This document shows positions 15,097 through 25,109 of a stretch of 64,000 nucleotides of DNA, in pieces. Under the pieces are notes generated by a model, which made no database searches, was not told the DNA's origin, and saw nothing but the letters and a program-made list of their open reading frames with translations. Numbering within the stretch: the first letter of the stretch is position 1; every line of letters begins with the position of its first letter. A program made the position numbers and the translations under genes. The stretch lies in contig JAYUGA010000323.1 of the NCBI GenBank assembly GCA_043738565.1, positions 1-64,000 on the forward strand, given 5' to 3'. Origin of the DNA: Stagnihabitans sp043738565. Its GTDB lineage: Bacteria; Pseudomonadota; Alphaproteobacteria; Rhodobacterales; Rhodobacteraceae.

Positions 15097-15671
15097 CCGG
15101 GTGGCAAAGCCTGATTGGCGGGCTGGCGGGCGCTTTGTCTCTGGCGGGATTCGGGCTGTATGTCTGGTCCACCCTTTTCGGCCGGACCAGACCGAACCGC
15201 GCGACATGGTGGGTGCTGACGCTGGTCGGCGTGATGATCGCGTCCAGCTATTTCGCCGCAGGGGCGCGCAACACGATCTGGATTCCAGTGAGTTACGTCG
15301 CAGGCCCCTTGATCGTGGCGCTGCTGTCGCTGAAATACGGTGAGGGCGAATGGGAGGCTCTGGACCTCTATTGCGTGATTGCCGCCGTGATCAGCGCCTT
15401 GGTCTGGCTGGTGTTCAACGCTCCGTTGGCCACTTTGCTGATCAACATCGGGATGGATTTCATCGCCTTGATCCCGACGATCAAGAAATCCTGGGCACGC
15501 CCCGATGGCGAGGACCGCACCGCCTGGGCCTTGGAAACCGCCGCCTGTGCGCTGAATGTGGTGGCGGTGGAAAGCTGGGTCTGGGGCATCGCGCTGTATC
15601 CCGTCTACCTGGTGCTGATGAACGGCGCGATCACGTTGCTGCTGTATCGCGGCAGGTTCGTCGCGCGGTAG
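15093..15671 (+). CDS. Uncharacterised membrane protein, 192 residues
   Basis: Not recognised with confidence. The TTG at 15093 overlaps the transporter stop by 4 bases, so it is the last gene of the coupled set. It shows about six hydrophobic helices: roughly 8-28, 40-58, 65-82, 93-113, 117-130 and 160-185. Notable segments are 'RPNRATWWVLTLVG', 'IPVSYVAGPLIVALL' and the repeated 'DLYCVIAAVISALVWLV'. The helix pairs with Pro/Trp and the RTRPNRATWW loop vaguely resemble small SWEET/PQ-loop proteins, but I would not assign that. No damage is seen. Confidence 0.7.
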   Translation: MTGWQSLIGGLAGALSLAGFGLYVWSTLFGRTRPNRATWWVLTLVGVMIASSYFAAGARNTIWIPVSYVAGPLIVALLSLKYGEGEWEALDLYCVIAAVISALVWLVFNAPLATLLINIGMDFIALIPTIKKSWARPDGEDRTAWALETAACALNVVAVESWVWGIALYPVYLVLMNGAITLLLYRGRFVAR

Positions 15672-15933
15672 GTGAGATTTTGCGGCGTCGATCGCCATTC
15701 ATGAACGCCTGGTAAATTGCAGAATCTTAACCCATTGATTTCATGTTGTTTCGAAAAACGTCCAGAACTGGACACCCTTACCCCCCATCCCCCGGCAACC
15801 CATTCCGCGTCACCTGACGCATAGGGCCGAGCACCGGTGCAGCCCCGGACCTGCGGCCGCAGCGGGTCGGACGAGGCCATTTCATTGTGGTGGCCGCTGA
15901 CGGAGGGGCCGGGAACGAAATGGGCTTGCAGGG
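15672..15933. other. 262-base gene-free gap at the left edge of the decayed region
   Basis: No coding frame was accepted here. It is AT-richer than its surroundings around 15715-15760 and holds the palindrome CGTCCAGAACTGGACA (15760-15775), which closely matches the inverse of the site at 34313-34328. The rest shows no repeat, RNA gene or transposon end that I can recognise. Confidence 0.5.
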
Positions 15934-17723
15934 TCACGACTTGGCTCCGGCAAATGCCTGCTCCAGAAATGCTGCGGTACGGGTCAGATAGGCAGCGACA
16001 TTGCTGCGACGAAAGACGCCGTGGCCCTCGTCTTCGAACAGCAGCAGCTCATGGGGAATGCCCGCCGCCGTCAGTTCCCGCACGGCGGTGTGGGTATTTT
16101 CCGGCCCGACATTGTTGTCGGCAAGACCGTGGACGATCATCAGATGACCCTAGATCTGGTGGATGAAATTGCCGGGGCCGGCATTGGCATATTTCTCGGG
16201 GAACTGTTCCGGCGTGCCACCCATCATCTCTTCCGAATAGGCGCGGCCGTGCGGCATTTCGGTCGCGTGATAGTCGATGTCCAACCGGTACATGCCGCAC
16301 ATAGGAATGGCGGCATTCACCAGATCGGAATGGCGGGTGATGGCAAACCAACTGGAAAAGTCGCCATAGGAATTGCCCGCAACCGCAATCATTCCCTTTG
16401 TAGCATAACCTTGCGCGATGGCCGCCTCGATACCGGCGCGGATATCTGCCTGTTCACGTCCACCCCAGCCATCTGCCTTGACCGCCTCGCGCCAAGCAGA
16501 CCCAAAACCGGTCGAGCCGCGATAGTTGAGGTCCAGCACCGTGTAACCCGCTTGCACCCAAAAGCCGATCTTGGGGTTGACCCAATCCTCGGAATGCCAG
16601 GTCAAGCCGCCGTGAACATAAGCGATAAAGCCTTTCGACGGGCCTGCGGGTTCGTAAGGCAAACCCTGACACTTCGACCCATCGACCGATTCCCAACAGA
16701 ATTCCCGACCCGCCCGATGCTGCCGCGTTGATTGTGCTGCTGTCCATAGTGGCACCCACGACCCATCCGGCATGACCCGCAGCAAGTCGTGCGGGGCATC
16801 TCCGTCATAGGCCTCGGCGATCCCGCCACCATCTGGCAAAGACGCGTGGGGCAGCAGGGTTCGCCGCCCCGACATGTTGGGAAAGCCACCGGATACAACC
16901 GTATGTGAATGATCGTGCGCAATGCGAATAAGTTCGCCGTTATGCCCCGGCAGAACCTCGTGAGGCAGCAGAACCGGCTCGCCTCCCCGCCATTCAACCG
17001 CGCCTGTGGAGATCGTCAAAACCCCAAGTAATCGGATCGTTCGCCGTCTGTGATAAAGGCGATGCAATCCTCGGAAATCCACGCGCCACGGGTGTTGTTC
17101 GTGTCGCCAAGGCACAGAACTTCCCGCAGATTTCTACCTTCCAGGTTGATCAACCATAGCTGCGTCGACCCTGGCGAACGATCGTTCATGTTTAAAAGAA
17201 TACCTTGACCGGATGGCGACAGGCTGGGCGGGCGGTCGAAGAAATGCTGGGTATTTGTCAGACATTTCCTGGCGCCCGTCGTCAGATCTTGCAGCCAGAC
17301 CATGCCGCCGTCGATGACCTGTTCGTTAACGTAATCGTAATCGGTGCAGAAGATGATTGCGCGCCCGTTTCGGGTCAGCTTGCCGCCATTGACATAGTGG
17401 GTGTGCTGTTTGGGGGTCAGCAGGTGCAAACGGTTTCCGACCCGGCGATCCAGCAGCAGCAAGTGGTCATGTTCGCTGGCGTGACGAGATTGGGCAAGGA
17501 TCAGAACCATGCCGTCCGCCGAAACATCGCGGATCAGGTGATGGTCGGTCCCCAAGCTCAGTTGTTCGGGCGGGCCGCTGCCATCGGTGCGGACGGCGTA
17601 GACCTCGTCGACTTCATTCAGGCCCCAAGCGCAGAAAAAAGCCCATTTGCCGTCCGCCGAGGCGTGGATGCTGGACAGTTGCGGCAGGGCGACCCAGGCT
17701 TGAGCTAGTTTGTGAACGTTCAT
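15934..17723 (-). pseudogene. S9-family (prolyl oligopeptidase/acylaminoacyl peptidase-like) peptidase, frameshifted and with a TAG
   Basis: A cytoplasmic serine peptidase of about 596 residues, beta-propeller then alpha/beta hydrolase. The ATG (MNVHKLAQAWVALPQ) is at 17723. The first frame ends at 17016 after 'GERSDYLGF'; a missing G in the G-run near 17029 would restore '..SDYLGVLTIS'. The second frame stops at TAG 16148-16150 (NFIHQI-stop-GHLMIVHGLAD) and the rest runs to 15934. The catalytic triad is still readable: Ser in 'GNSYGDFSS', Asp in 'HGLADNN', His in 'EDEGHGV'. An S9 peptidase beside a peptide transporter is logical; here both are broken. The gene is also fused to the upstream ATPase by stop loss. 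Confidence 0.88.
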
Positions 17724-18695
17724 TCCAGTCTCGACGAAATGGTAGGCGGCTTGTCTGCCACCCAAGTCGCGCAATTCCGGGCGTTCGCCACGACAGCGGG
17801 CTTGGGCTGCAGGGCAACGGCTGGCGAAGACGCAGCCGTGCGGTGGGTTCAGAACCGAGGGCAACTCGCCTTGCAAGGATTGGCCGATCCGGCCCTTTTC
17901 GCGTTTGGGATCGGGTTCCGGGACAGCGAGCATCAGGGCTTTGGAATAGGGATGCAGGGGCTTGGCGTAAAAGGCGTCGTGCGGAGCGGATTCGACCACC
18001 CGGCCAAGGCACATCAACATGACGTCATGGCTGATGTGGCGCACGACGGCGAGGTTGTGCGAGATGAAAACGAGGCCGAGGCCATGCTGATCTTGCAGGT
18101 CCATCAACAGGTTAACCACCTGCGCCTGAATGGACACGCCCAGCGCCGAAACCGGTTCTTCGCAAAGGATCGGCCTGGGGCGCCCGATGATGGCGCGGGC
18201 GATGCCGACCCGTTGTGCCTGACCTCCGGACAGTTCGTGGGCGTAACGCTGCGCGAAATCGGCGGAAAGACCGACAAGACGCAGCGCCTCAATGGCCTGG
18301 TTGTTGAGTATGGCGCGGCTAAGGCCGGGTTCTAAGGTGGCAAGGGGGCGCGAGACGATGCGACCGAAGGTCATTCGCGGGTCGAGGGCGGCAACAGGGC
18401 CCTGGAAGATGATCTGCATTTCCGAACGGCGTTTGCGCAGGGTGCCCTCCGGCATTGCGGCCATATCCTCGCCTTGCCACAACACGCTGCCGGAGGTTGG
18501 TTTGATCTAGCGCAGCAGGGCGCGGCCAAGAGTGGATTTGCCGCAGCCGCTTTCGCCGGCGACACCCAGTGTGCGGCCCGGTTCCAGCGACAGGTTGTTA
18601 TCATGGACGATGGTCAAGATCCGTGGACGGGCGAAAATGCCCGCACCGGCAATGGGATAGCCGACTTCCAGATGCCGGGCTTGCAGCAGCGTCAT
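17724..18695 (-). pseudogene. ABC ATPase, OppF type, with internal TAG and lost stop
   Basis: About 323 residues if repaired. The ATG at 18695 overlaps the stop of the companion ATPase gene (ATGA). Walker A 'GESGCGKST' is intact, but TAG at 18507-18509 follows 'LGRALLR'; the frame then continues 'IKPTSGSVLWQGED'. Conserved residues are also lost: the Q-loop reads FQGP for FQDP, Walker B LCEEP for LCDEP, and SALG for SALD. The signature 'ELSGGQAQRVGIARA' remains. The natural stop before ATG 17723 appears mutated (TGA to GGA), so the frame runs into the S9 peptidase. The C-terminal Cys region 'CVFASRCPAAQARC' is typical of OppF. Confidence 0.9.
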
Positions 18696-19663
18696 GCGGC
18701 ACCTGTCAGATGGCAGACGGCTTGGCGGCCCGGCGCGATGGTTTTGAGAGGTGGCTGGGTAATCTCGCAAGCGGCGATTTTCACCGTGCAGCGCGGAGCA
18801 AAGGGGCAGCCTGGCAGCATCGCGCCACCGGATCGTGGGGTGCCCGGGGTGGTGCCGAGGCGTGGCGTCAGGGCATTTGCAAGGCGGGGTGTGGCGGCGA
18901 GCAGGCCTTGCGAATGGGGATGCGCGGGGTTTGCGAACAATTGTTCGGCGCCGGCTTCCTCGATGATCCGCCCACCATACACAACGATCACCCGGTCGCA
19001 CAGGTGAGTGACGACGTCGAGGTCGTGGGTTACAAGAATGATGGCAGTGTCGATTTCGCGGCCCAATTCGGCCATCAGGTCAAGCACTTGCGCCTGAGTG
19101 GCAATGTCCAGCGCGGTGGTGGGTTCGTCAGCCAAGAGCAGCGCGGGGCGGGCCAGCAAGGCCATTGCGATCATCACGCTCTGCCGCATGCCGCCGGAGA
19201 ATTCGTGGGGGTAATGGCGGGCGCGGCGGGCGGCATCAGGGATTCTGACGCGGTCAAGCATGGCAGTGGCGGCCTTCCATGCTTCGGTTTTCGACAGGCT
19301 TTTGTGAACGCGCAAGCCTTCCGCCATCTGGTCGCCGACCCGCATATAGGGGTTGAGCGAGGTCATCGGGTCTTGGAAAATCATCGACAGGGTGACGCCG
19401 CGCAATCGGTCCAATGCGGCGGGCGGCAGGGCCGGCAGGTCCTGGCGCTGGAAATTGGCCGTCCCTGTCGCGGTGCCGTTGGACGCCAAAAGGCCCATCA
19501 GGCTGAACAAAATCTGGCTTTTGCCCGAGCCGCTTTCGCCGACAATGCCCGGAACCTCGCCCGGTGCCACGTCGAAACTCACCCGGTCAACGGCGGTCAT
19601 CGCCCCGACCGGCAGGCGAAAGCTGACCTTGAGGTCGCGGACGGACAAGAGGCTATCGGTCAT
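18692..19663 (-). CDS. ABC transporter ATP-binding protein, OppD/DppD type (still open)
   Basis: 323 residues from ATG 19663 (MTDSLLSVRDL); an ATG at 19690 is also in frame but overlaps the permease more deeply. Motifs: Walker A 'GESGSGKSQ', Q-loop 'MIFQDPMTSLNP', signature 'EFSGGMRQSVMIAMAL' (Phe for Leu and Ser for Arg compared with the usual ELSGGMRQR), Walker B 'LLLADEPTTALD', H-loop 'VTHDL', and the Cys-rich C-terminal 'CPFAPRCTVKIAAC'. No stop or frameshift, yet its two permeases, binding protein and partner ATPase are all broken, so it probably has no working complex. Confidence 0.85.
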   Translation of the reverse strand: MTDSLLSVRDLKVSFRLPVGAMTAVDRVSFDVAPGEVPGIVGESGSGKSQILFSLMGLLASNGTATGTANFQRQDLPALPPAALDRLRGVTLSMIFQDPMTSLNPYMRVGDQMAEGLRVHKSLSKTEAWKAATAMLDRVRIPDAARRARHYPHEFSGGMRQSVMIAMALLARPALLLADEPTTALDIATQAQVLDLMAELGREIDTAIILVTHDLDVVTHLCDRVIVVYGGRIIEEAGAEQLFANPAHPHSQGLLAATPRLANALTPRLGTTPGTPRSGGAMLPGCPFAPRCTVKIAACEITQPPLKTIAPGRQAVCHLTGAA

Positions 19664-20519
19664 TGGGGTCAAAGGCGTCCCTAAGACCATCGGCGATGAA
19701 ATTGAGGCAGAACAGGACCATAGCCAGCAAGATACCCGGCAGCAGCAGCAAGCGCAGGTCGGTGTCCATCGCAGAAGTGCCAGTCTGGATCAGGTTGCCC
19801 CAACTGGCCTGCGGTTCCTTGATGCCGATGCCGAGGAAGCTCAGGAAACTCTCGGACAGGATCAGTTCGGGCACCAGCAGCGAGCCATAGACGATGACCA
19901 CGCTCGCGCAGTTCGGCACGATATGTTCCAGCACGATCTGCCACGGCGTCATGCCAGCGGCCCGCGCCGCCTCGACAAATTCGCGCTTGGATAGGCTTTC
20001 GGCCTGGGCGCGGACGATGACAGCGGGGGTGAGCCACAGGATGAAGGCGATGGCGGCGAACAAGGCCACGTTGCCGCCGCCGAACAGCAGGCTGAGCAGG
20101 ATCACCAAAATGACATAGGGAAACCCCTACAGCAATTCGACCGTGCGCATCATCAACCGGTCGGTGCGGCCGCCGGCATAACCCGCCACGGCCCCACATA
20201 ACACGCCGATCAAGCCAGCGGTAACGGCGCCGAGAAAGCCAATGGTGAGCGAGACGCGGCCACCCTCCAGCACCCGTACCAAGAGATCGCGGCCAAAATC
20301 ATGGGTTCCGAACGGGTGGCGAGACGCGAAGTCGATGGGTGCGCCGATATAGTCGAAATCGGCATCCCAGCCGCTGAAGGGAAAGGCAAAGGGGCCAAAG
20401 AAGCAGGCCAATGCGATCAGGGCCAGCACGGTCACGGAAACCATCGCAAGGCGGTTCTGGGCAAAGCGACGCAGTTGGAGCTGGAAGGTGGAAAGGGACC
20501 GGGATGCCAGATCAACCAT
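19653..20519 (-). pseudogene. ABC permease, DppC/OppC type, interrupted by TAG
   Basis: About 288 residues if read through. The ATG at 20519 (MVDLASRSLST) overlaps the preceding permease stop by 8 bases. The family signature 'FGTHDFGRDLLVRVLEG' and the C-terminal 'NFIADGLRDAFDPNDR' are present. TAG at 20127-20129 interrupts 'MRTVELL-stop-GFPYVILVIL', where the family normally has Tyr, so one base change (TAC/TAT to TAG) explains it. The remaining sequence, including the docking loop 'EFVEAARAAGMTPWQIV', looks normal, suggesting a fairly recent event. Confidence 0.9.
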
Positions 20520-21435
20520 GACCGCGCATCTTAGGGTCAAGCCTGCCGCGCACCAGATCGGTCAGGATATTGAAAAGGATCAACAAAGCGCCGTACAGCA
20601 GCGTGATCCCCATCACCGGCGGATAGTCGCGGTTCAGGGCGGCATCTACGAAATGGCGGCCAATGCCGGGGACGGCAAAGATCGTCTCGATCAGGACCGA
20701 GCCGGTGATGATCCCCGCTGTGGCCGGCCCAAGATAGGCGATCACCGGCAGCAATACGCCCCTCAGCGTGTGCATGACCAGCGTGCGGCGTGCTCCGATC
20801 CCCTTGGCGCGGGCGGTGCGGACGTAGGTTTCCCGCATCGTGTCGATCATCGAGTCACGGGTCAGGCGTGAGATATAGGCGATGTTGGGCAGGCTGAGCA
20901 CCAGCGCCGGCATGACCAAAGACCGCCAGCCCGGATCAGAGCCGCCGACCGGCAGTCAGTTCAGTTTCAGCGCAAAGATGACCTGACACAATGGCCCGAT
21001 CACAAAGATCGGCACCGCAACCCCGATGACGCCGACCACCCCGGCCAGATAATCGGTGGCGGTATTGCGGCGCAGCGCCCCGGCAATCCCCAAGCCAATG
21101 CCGACCAGTGCGGCGACGACAATCGCCAAAAGACCGATGGTCAGCGAATAGGGCAAGCCAGAAAGGATCAGATCGCTGACCAAATAATCGCGGAACCTTG
21201 TCGAGGGGCCAAAGTCGAAATGCAGCAACCCCCAGACATAGCGAGTGAATTGCTGCCAGACCGGTTCATCCAGATGGAAGGCCGCCTTGATGTTCGCCAG
21301 CACCTCCGGCGAGATTTTGCGGGTCTTGGAAAACGGCCCGCCGGGCGCCAGGCGCATGCCAAAGAAGGACAAAGTGACCAGCGCCAGCAGTGTCAGCCCG
21401 CCCTCCCACAGCCGCTTTCCGACGAATCTCGGCAA
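20512..21435 (-). pseudogene. ABC permease, DppB/OppB type, interrupted by TGA
   Basis: About 307 residues if read through. It begins 'MPRFVGKRLWEGGLTLL' at 21435 with the OppB-like first helix, then 'APGGPF' and 'FHLDEPVWQQFTRYVWGLL'. TGA at 20956-20958 splits 'IFALKLN-stop-LPVGGSDPG'; OppB proteins have Trp at this point (LNWLPVGG), so TGG to TGA is the likely change. The second half, with docking loop 'TYVRTARAKGIGARRTLV' and end 'GRLDPKMRGHG', is otherwise normal. Confidence 0.9.
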
Positions 21436-21442
21436 CCTGAAC

Positions 21443-21493
21443 CTTTCATCTGTCCCTAAATATCCCGGGGAGTCCGGCGGGCTGGCCCCCCGG
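21443..21493 (+). repeat. Dispersed intergenic repeat, AAATATCCC type, copy 3
   Basis: Reads CTTTCATCTGTCCCTAAATATCCCGGGG, interrupted here as CTTTCATCTG / TCCCTAAATATCCC / GGGG, then a weaker hairpin CCGG..GG-CTGG-CC..CCGG. It lies between the binding-protein and permease pseudogenes of the second decayed operon, so the repeat also occurs inside an operon. Confidence 0.7.
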
Positions 21494-21505
21494 CCTATCC
21501 ACCAG

Positions 21506-23086
21506 CTAGTCCAGCGTCAGGAATTGCGAATTGTTGTAGCCCGCCGGCGAGTTTGACCAGCCATGCACCGTGGGTTTGACCAGATGGCGGTACGGGAACG
21601 GCGAGATCGGGCAAAGATATTCGTCCAGAAGGATCTTTTCGGCCTTGGCCAGCGCCTCATACCGCGCCGGGCGGCCGGCGATCCTGGACGCCACATCCAT
21701 CGCCGCATCGTATTCGGGTTTCACCCAGTTATACCCCGGCTCGGCAGAGGGGCGCTGGTAGGACAAAAAGGTTTCCGGCCCCGGGTAATCGCCGACAAGG
21801 TCGTCGGAAAACACATCCCAACCGCCGGCATAGAATGCATCGAGCCACGCCTTGCGCTCCATCGGCTCGTTGCTGGCCTCAGACCCCCAGCACCTTTTTC
21901 CACATCAGCGCCACGCCCTGCGCCCGCCGGGTGGCATCTTCAGACACGGTGGAGACGATGTTGATTTTCAACGGGTTATCCGGCCCGTATCCAGCTTTGG
22001 CATACAACTCCTTCGCCAATGCCTCCCGCCCGGCCTGGCTCATCGTCGCTTCGGCGATCTGCGGTCCGTGGTAATCGGCATCAAAGCCACCGGCAAAGGA
22101 ATAGGTCGGGATCGAGCCGCCCTTGACGATCTTGCCCTCCAGCACATCGCGGTCGATCACCAGCGACAAGGCCCGGCGCAGATCGGGGTTCTTCATCGGC
22201 TCCTGGGTCAGGTTGAAAGAATAATACAGGATTTCGGTCGATGGCCCGATCTGGACCTGATCCGGAACCCGCGCTTACAGCGCCTCGATCTGGTTCAAGG
22301 GAATGTCATAGGTGATGTCGATCTCACCGGCCTGATAGCGTTTCAACTCGGTCGCCACGTTTTAAGTCACCAGGTGTCTGACGAAGGGAATTTTGACATT
22401 GGCGGCGTCCCAGTAATTGGGGTTCCGCGCCAGCAGCACCTGGCCTTGCGGCACGATTTCCTTGATGATATCGGCTCCGTTAGACACCACCTGCGCCGGG
22501 TCGATGAACACAGCCGCGCCGTATTGTCTGAAACTGGGCGAGTGCAGCGGAGCGATCTGATAGGCGCCCATTAGTTGCAGCATGTCAGGTGCCGGGTTCA
22601 AAAGCTGGATGACCACAGTGCGCGGGTCAGGTTCTGTCACCCCCAGCGTGCTGACATCCGTGACCGTGCCATCGATCAGCTCCTTGGCGCCTTTGACCTG
22701 AATGACGGAGGAGAAATAATAGCCCTTCTCGGATGCGGTATCCTTGTTCATCGTCCGCAGCACCGAATTGACGAAATCCTGCGCCACCAGAGGATCGCCG
22801 TTCGACCATTTCAGCCCATCGCGCAGGTGGAACGTGTAGGTCAGCCCGTCGGCGCTGACATCCCACTTTTCGGCGGCCCCGGCATGACATTGCCGGTGCC
22901 GTCAAAATTGATCAGCCCCTCATAGACATCCTGCTGAATCCACGCCGCCGCATCGAAATTGACCTGCGGGTCCAGCGATGACCATTCCGAACCGACCCCA
23001 CGATCCAGCGTGTCATCGGTAAAGACCGGTGCTGCGAGGCCAAGGATCAAAGCCAAGCCCAAACTTGCCAAACGCATCTTCTTCAC
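21506..23086 (-). pseudogene. ABC substrate-binding protein, family 5, with two frameshifts and two TAA codons
   Basis: Exported peptide-binding protein of about 525 residues if repaired. The GTG at 23086 (after GGGGAG) starts a signal peptide (KKMRLASLGLALILGLAAP). Damage in order: loss of one G in a G-run near 22885 (..VMPG | AAEKWDV..); TAA at 22362-22364 after 'FVRHLVT'; TAA at 22275-22277 after 'LNQIEAL'; and one extra base near 21888 (..KVLGV | EASNEPMERK..). Between the lesions the protein is easily read ('NPNYWDAANVKIPFV', 'NPDLRRALSLVIDRDVL'). Four independent lesions make a functional product very unlikely. Confidence 0.92.
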
Positions 23087-23112
23087 GGCAAGCTCCCCGT
23101 TCTTGTTATCTC

Positions 23113-24229
23113 TCAGTCTGACAGCAGATCGTCGGTGCGGACAACCTTTTCGCCTGCAACATGCGCCAGCGATTGCCCGCGCAGGCAGAAGCGCCAGAGT
23201 TCGGTGCGAAACAGCATGCCCGCGACCGAGGCCGTGACCGAAAGACAGCGGCGGCTGACCGGATCGGTGACATGGGCCAGGGTCTGCCCCGCCTTGACCT
23301 GATCGCCAGGCCGCGCCAGCCATGACACCACACCGCCCTGCGGCGCATAAACCTCATCCGCGCCGCCCAGCGGCAGGTGCAGGGCGTCCGGATGGGCCGG
23401 TTTGTCGATCCAGCCCCGCACCGCGCGACGGCGGACAGAAAGGTCATCAGATTGGCGGCATCCTGAGCGGCGGTGGCATCGTCCACGTCAAACTGGCCGC
23501 GATATTCCAGCGTGCTGGAAAGGCAGCCGGAGGGGATCGGGAACGGTCGCCATAACGGGTGCGCAGGTGCAGCCACGGCACGGTATGGGCCTCGTCAAAG
23601 GCGTTGCCGCCCGAATCATCCTCGATCAGCGCCAGTTTGGCCCCGACAGCGCGGCACAAAAGTTCGGTGATCTCGGGGCGGGTGTTGGAGGCGTAGAGGT
23701 GCATGACCGCGAAATGGTCGCAATGCAGATCCAGCACGTAATCGGCATCGCAGGACCAGTTGAGCAAGGCAATCTGCAATTCCTGCACATCGGTGCGCGG
23801 GTCAAGCTCCGCCAATGCCCCCCGAAAGGCGCGGCGGATCAGATGCAGGTTTTCCTCTGCCGACCTGGTCAGAACACCGTCCAACGCGTCACCGACCAGC
23901 TTGGCCAATTCGGGATAAGAGCGGTGGAAGTTTTGCAGACCTTCGGCGTCCTGCCGCCCAAGGGGGCGCTGATGGGTCCATTGCGCCAGGCCGATCGGGT
24001 TGGCGGCGGGCACCACCAGCACCTCGCCCAGCACTCCGCCATAGCTTTCGGCCTGATCCAAGAGCGTCATCAGATGCTGCAATACCAGAACACCCGGCAT
24101 CTCGTCGGCATGCAGACCGGCTTGCAGATAGACCTTTGGCCCCGAGCCTGCCGCACCATAGCGATACAGCGTCAGTTCGCGCCGCGTTCCGGCTGAGGCA
24201 CCTGTCATCGGGCAGGTTTCAATCCGCAT
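23113..24229 (-). pseudogene. M14-type deacylase (succinylglutamate desuccinylase/aspartoacylase family), frameshifted
   Basis: About 370 residues if repaired. Zn ligands are readable: H and E in 'LQAGLHADEMPG' and a later His in 'VLDLHCDHFAV'. The first frame ends after 'RYGDRSR' near 23540; the next frame gives 'IPSGCLSSTLEYRGQFDVD' and 'NLMTFLSAV', and a second shift near 23425 leads to 'RGWIDKPAHPDALHLPLGG' and the C-terminal beta domain ending at 23113. These enzymes hydrolyse N-acyl amino acids or similar amides. Its position just before a peptide-binding protein gene suggests it once processed the transported compound. Confidence 0.85.
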
Positions 24230-24240
24230 CGAAATTATCC

Positions 24241-24267
24241 AGCTGGCTAATTCGCTAGAGGCCAGCT
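24241..24267. repeat. Inverted repeat AGCTGGC / GCCAGCT
   Basis: Seven-base perfect arms (24241-24247 and 24261-24267) separated by 13 bases, in the 79-base gap between the OppF-type ATPase gene and the deacylase pseudogene on the minus strand. It could be the ATPase operon's terminator hairpin (no T-run seen) or a control site for the deacylase. Confidence 0.4.
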
Positions 24268-24308
24268 TGATCAGGGCCTGTCGATTCCGTCAAGCATAAG
24301 CACACGCG

Positions 24309-25109
24309 CTAAAGCCAAAGCTGATCGGGGTCAGGCAGCGGGATCGCCTCCGGCAATTCGCGGGTGTATTCCGCCCGAGGCGTGGCAAAAAGCTGCGCTG
24401 TGGCTGCGTTTTCGACGATCCGCCCCTGTTGCAGCACCAGAACGCGGGAGCAAAGGCGGCGGATCACGCTCAGGTCATGGCTGATGAAAGCAAGGGTGAG
24501 GCCTAGGTCTTTGACCAGCCCTTCCAGCAGGTTCAGCACCTGCGCCTGCGAAGATACGTCCAGCCCCGACACAATCTCATCGGCCAGAATGAATTCCGGT
24601 TTGAGTGCGATGGCCCGCGCAATCCCGATGCGCTGCCGCTGACCGCCGGACAGTTCGTGCGGATAGCGTTGGGCGAAACTGCGTGACAGGCCAACGTGAT
24701 CCAGCGCCTCGGCTGCCCGTGCGGGAGAATGGTCAAGGCCCAGCACCTGGAGCGGTCCGGCGATGATCCGGGCAACCCGGTGGCGCGGGTTCAGCGACGA
24801 CATCGGGTCTTGAAAGATCATCTGAAACCGCCGCCGCAGCGGGCGCAACTGATCCTCTGGCAGATGGGTGATGTCCCGTCCGTCAAAAGTGATACGGCCG
24901 CCGGTCGGCTCCAACAGCCGCAGCAAGGCCCGCCCGAGCGTCGATTTGCCGGAGCCAGAGCCGCCGACGATGCCCAGAACGTCACCTTTGGCGATGGTGA
25001 AACTGAGTCCCTTTGGAATTTCAATGCGCGGGGCGGCACCCAGCACCGGCTTGCGCGTCATGTCGGGCAGGGACAGGTGGAGGTCCTTGACCACGTAGAG
25101 ATCGGCCAT
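24309..25109 (-). CDS. ABC transporter ATP-binding protein, OppF type (still open)
   Basis: 266 residues. Motifs: Walker A 'GGSGSGKST', Q-loop 'MIFQDPMSSLNP', signature 'ELSGGQRQRIGIARAI', Walker B 'FILADEIVSGLD' (Ile in place of the usual Pro after ADE), H-loop 'ISHDL'. The product is complete but lacks the Cys-containing C-terminal extension of OppF. It is the last gene of the first decayed transporter set; its partner ATPase has damaged motifs and the binding protein and one permease are broken. It is therefore probably non-functional in context. Confidence 0.85.
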   Translation of the reverse strand: MADLYVVKDLHLSLPDMTRKPVLGAAPRIEIPKGLSFTIAKGDVLGIVGGSGSGKSTLGRALLRLLEPTGGRITFDGRDITHLPEDQLRPLRRRFQMIFQDPMSSLNPRHRVARIIAGPLQVLGLDHSPARAAEALDHVGLSRSFAQRYPHELSGGQRQRIGIARAIALKPEFILADEIVSGLDVSSQAQVLNLLEGLVKDLGLTLAFISHDLSVIRRLCSRVLVLQQGRIVENAATAQLFATPRAEYTRELPEAIPLPDPDQLWL

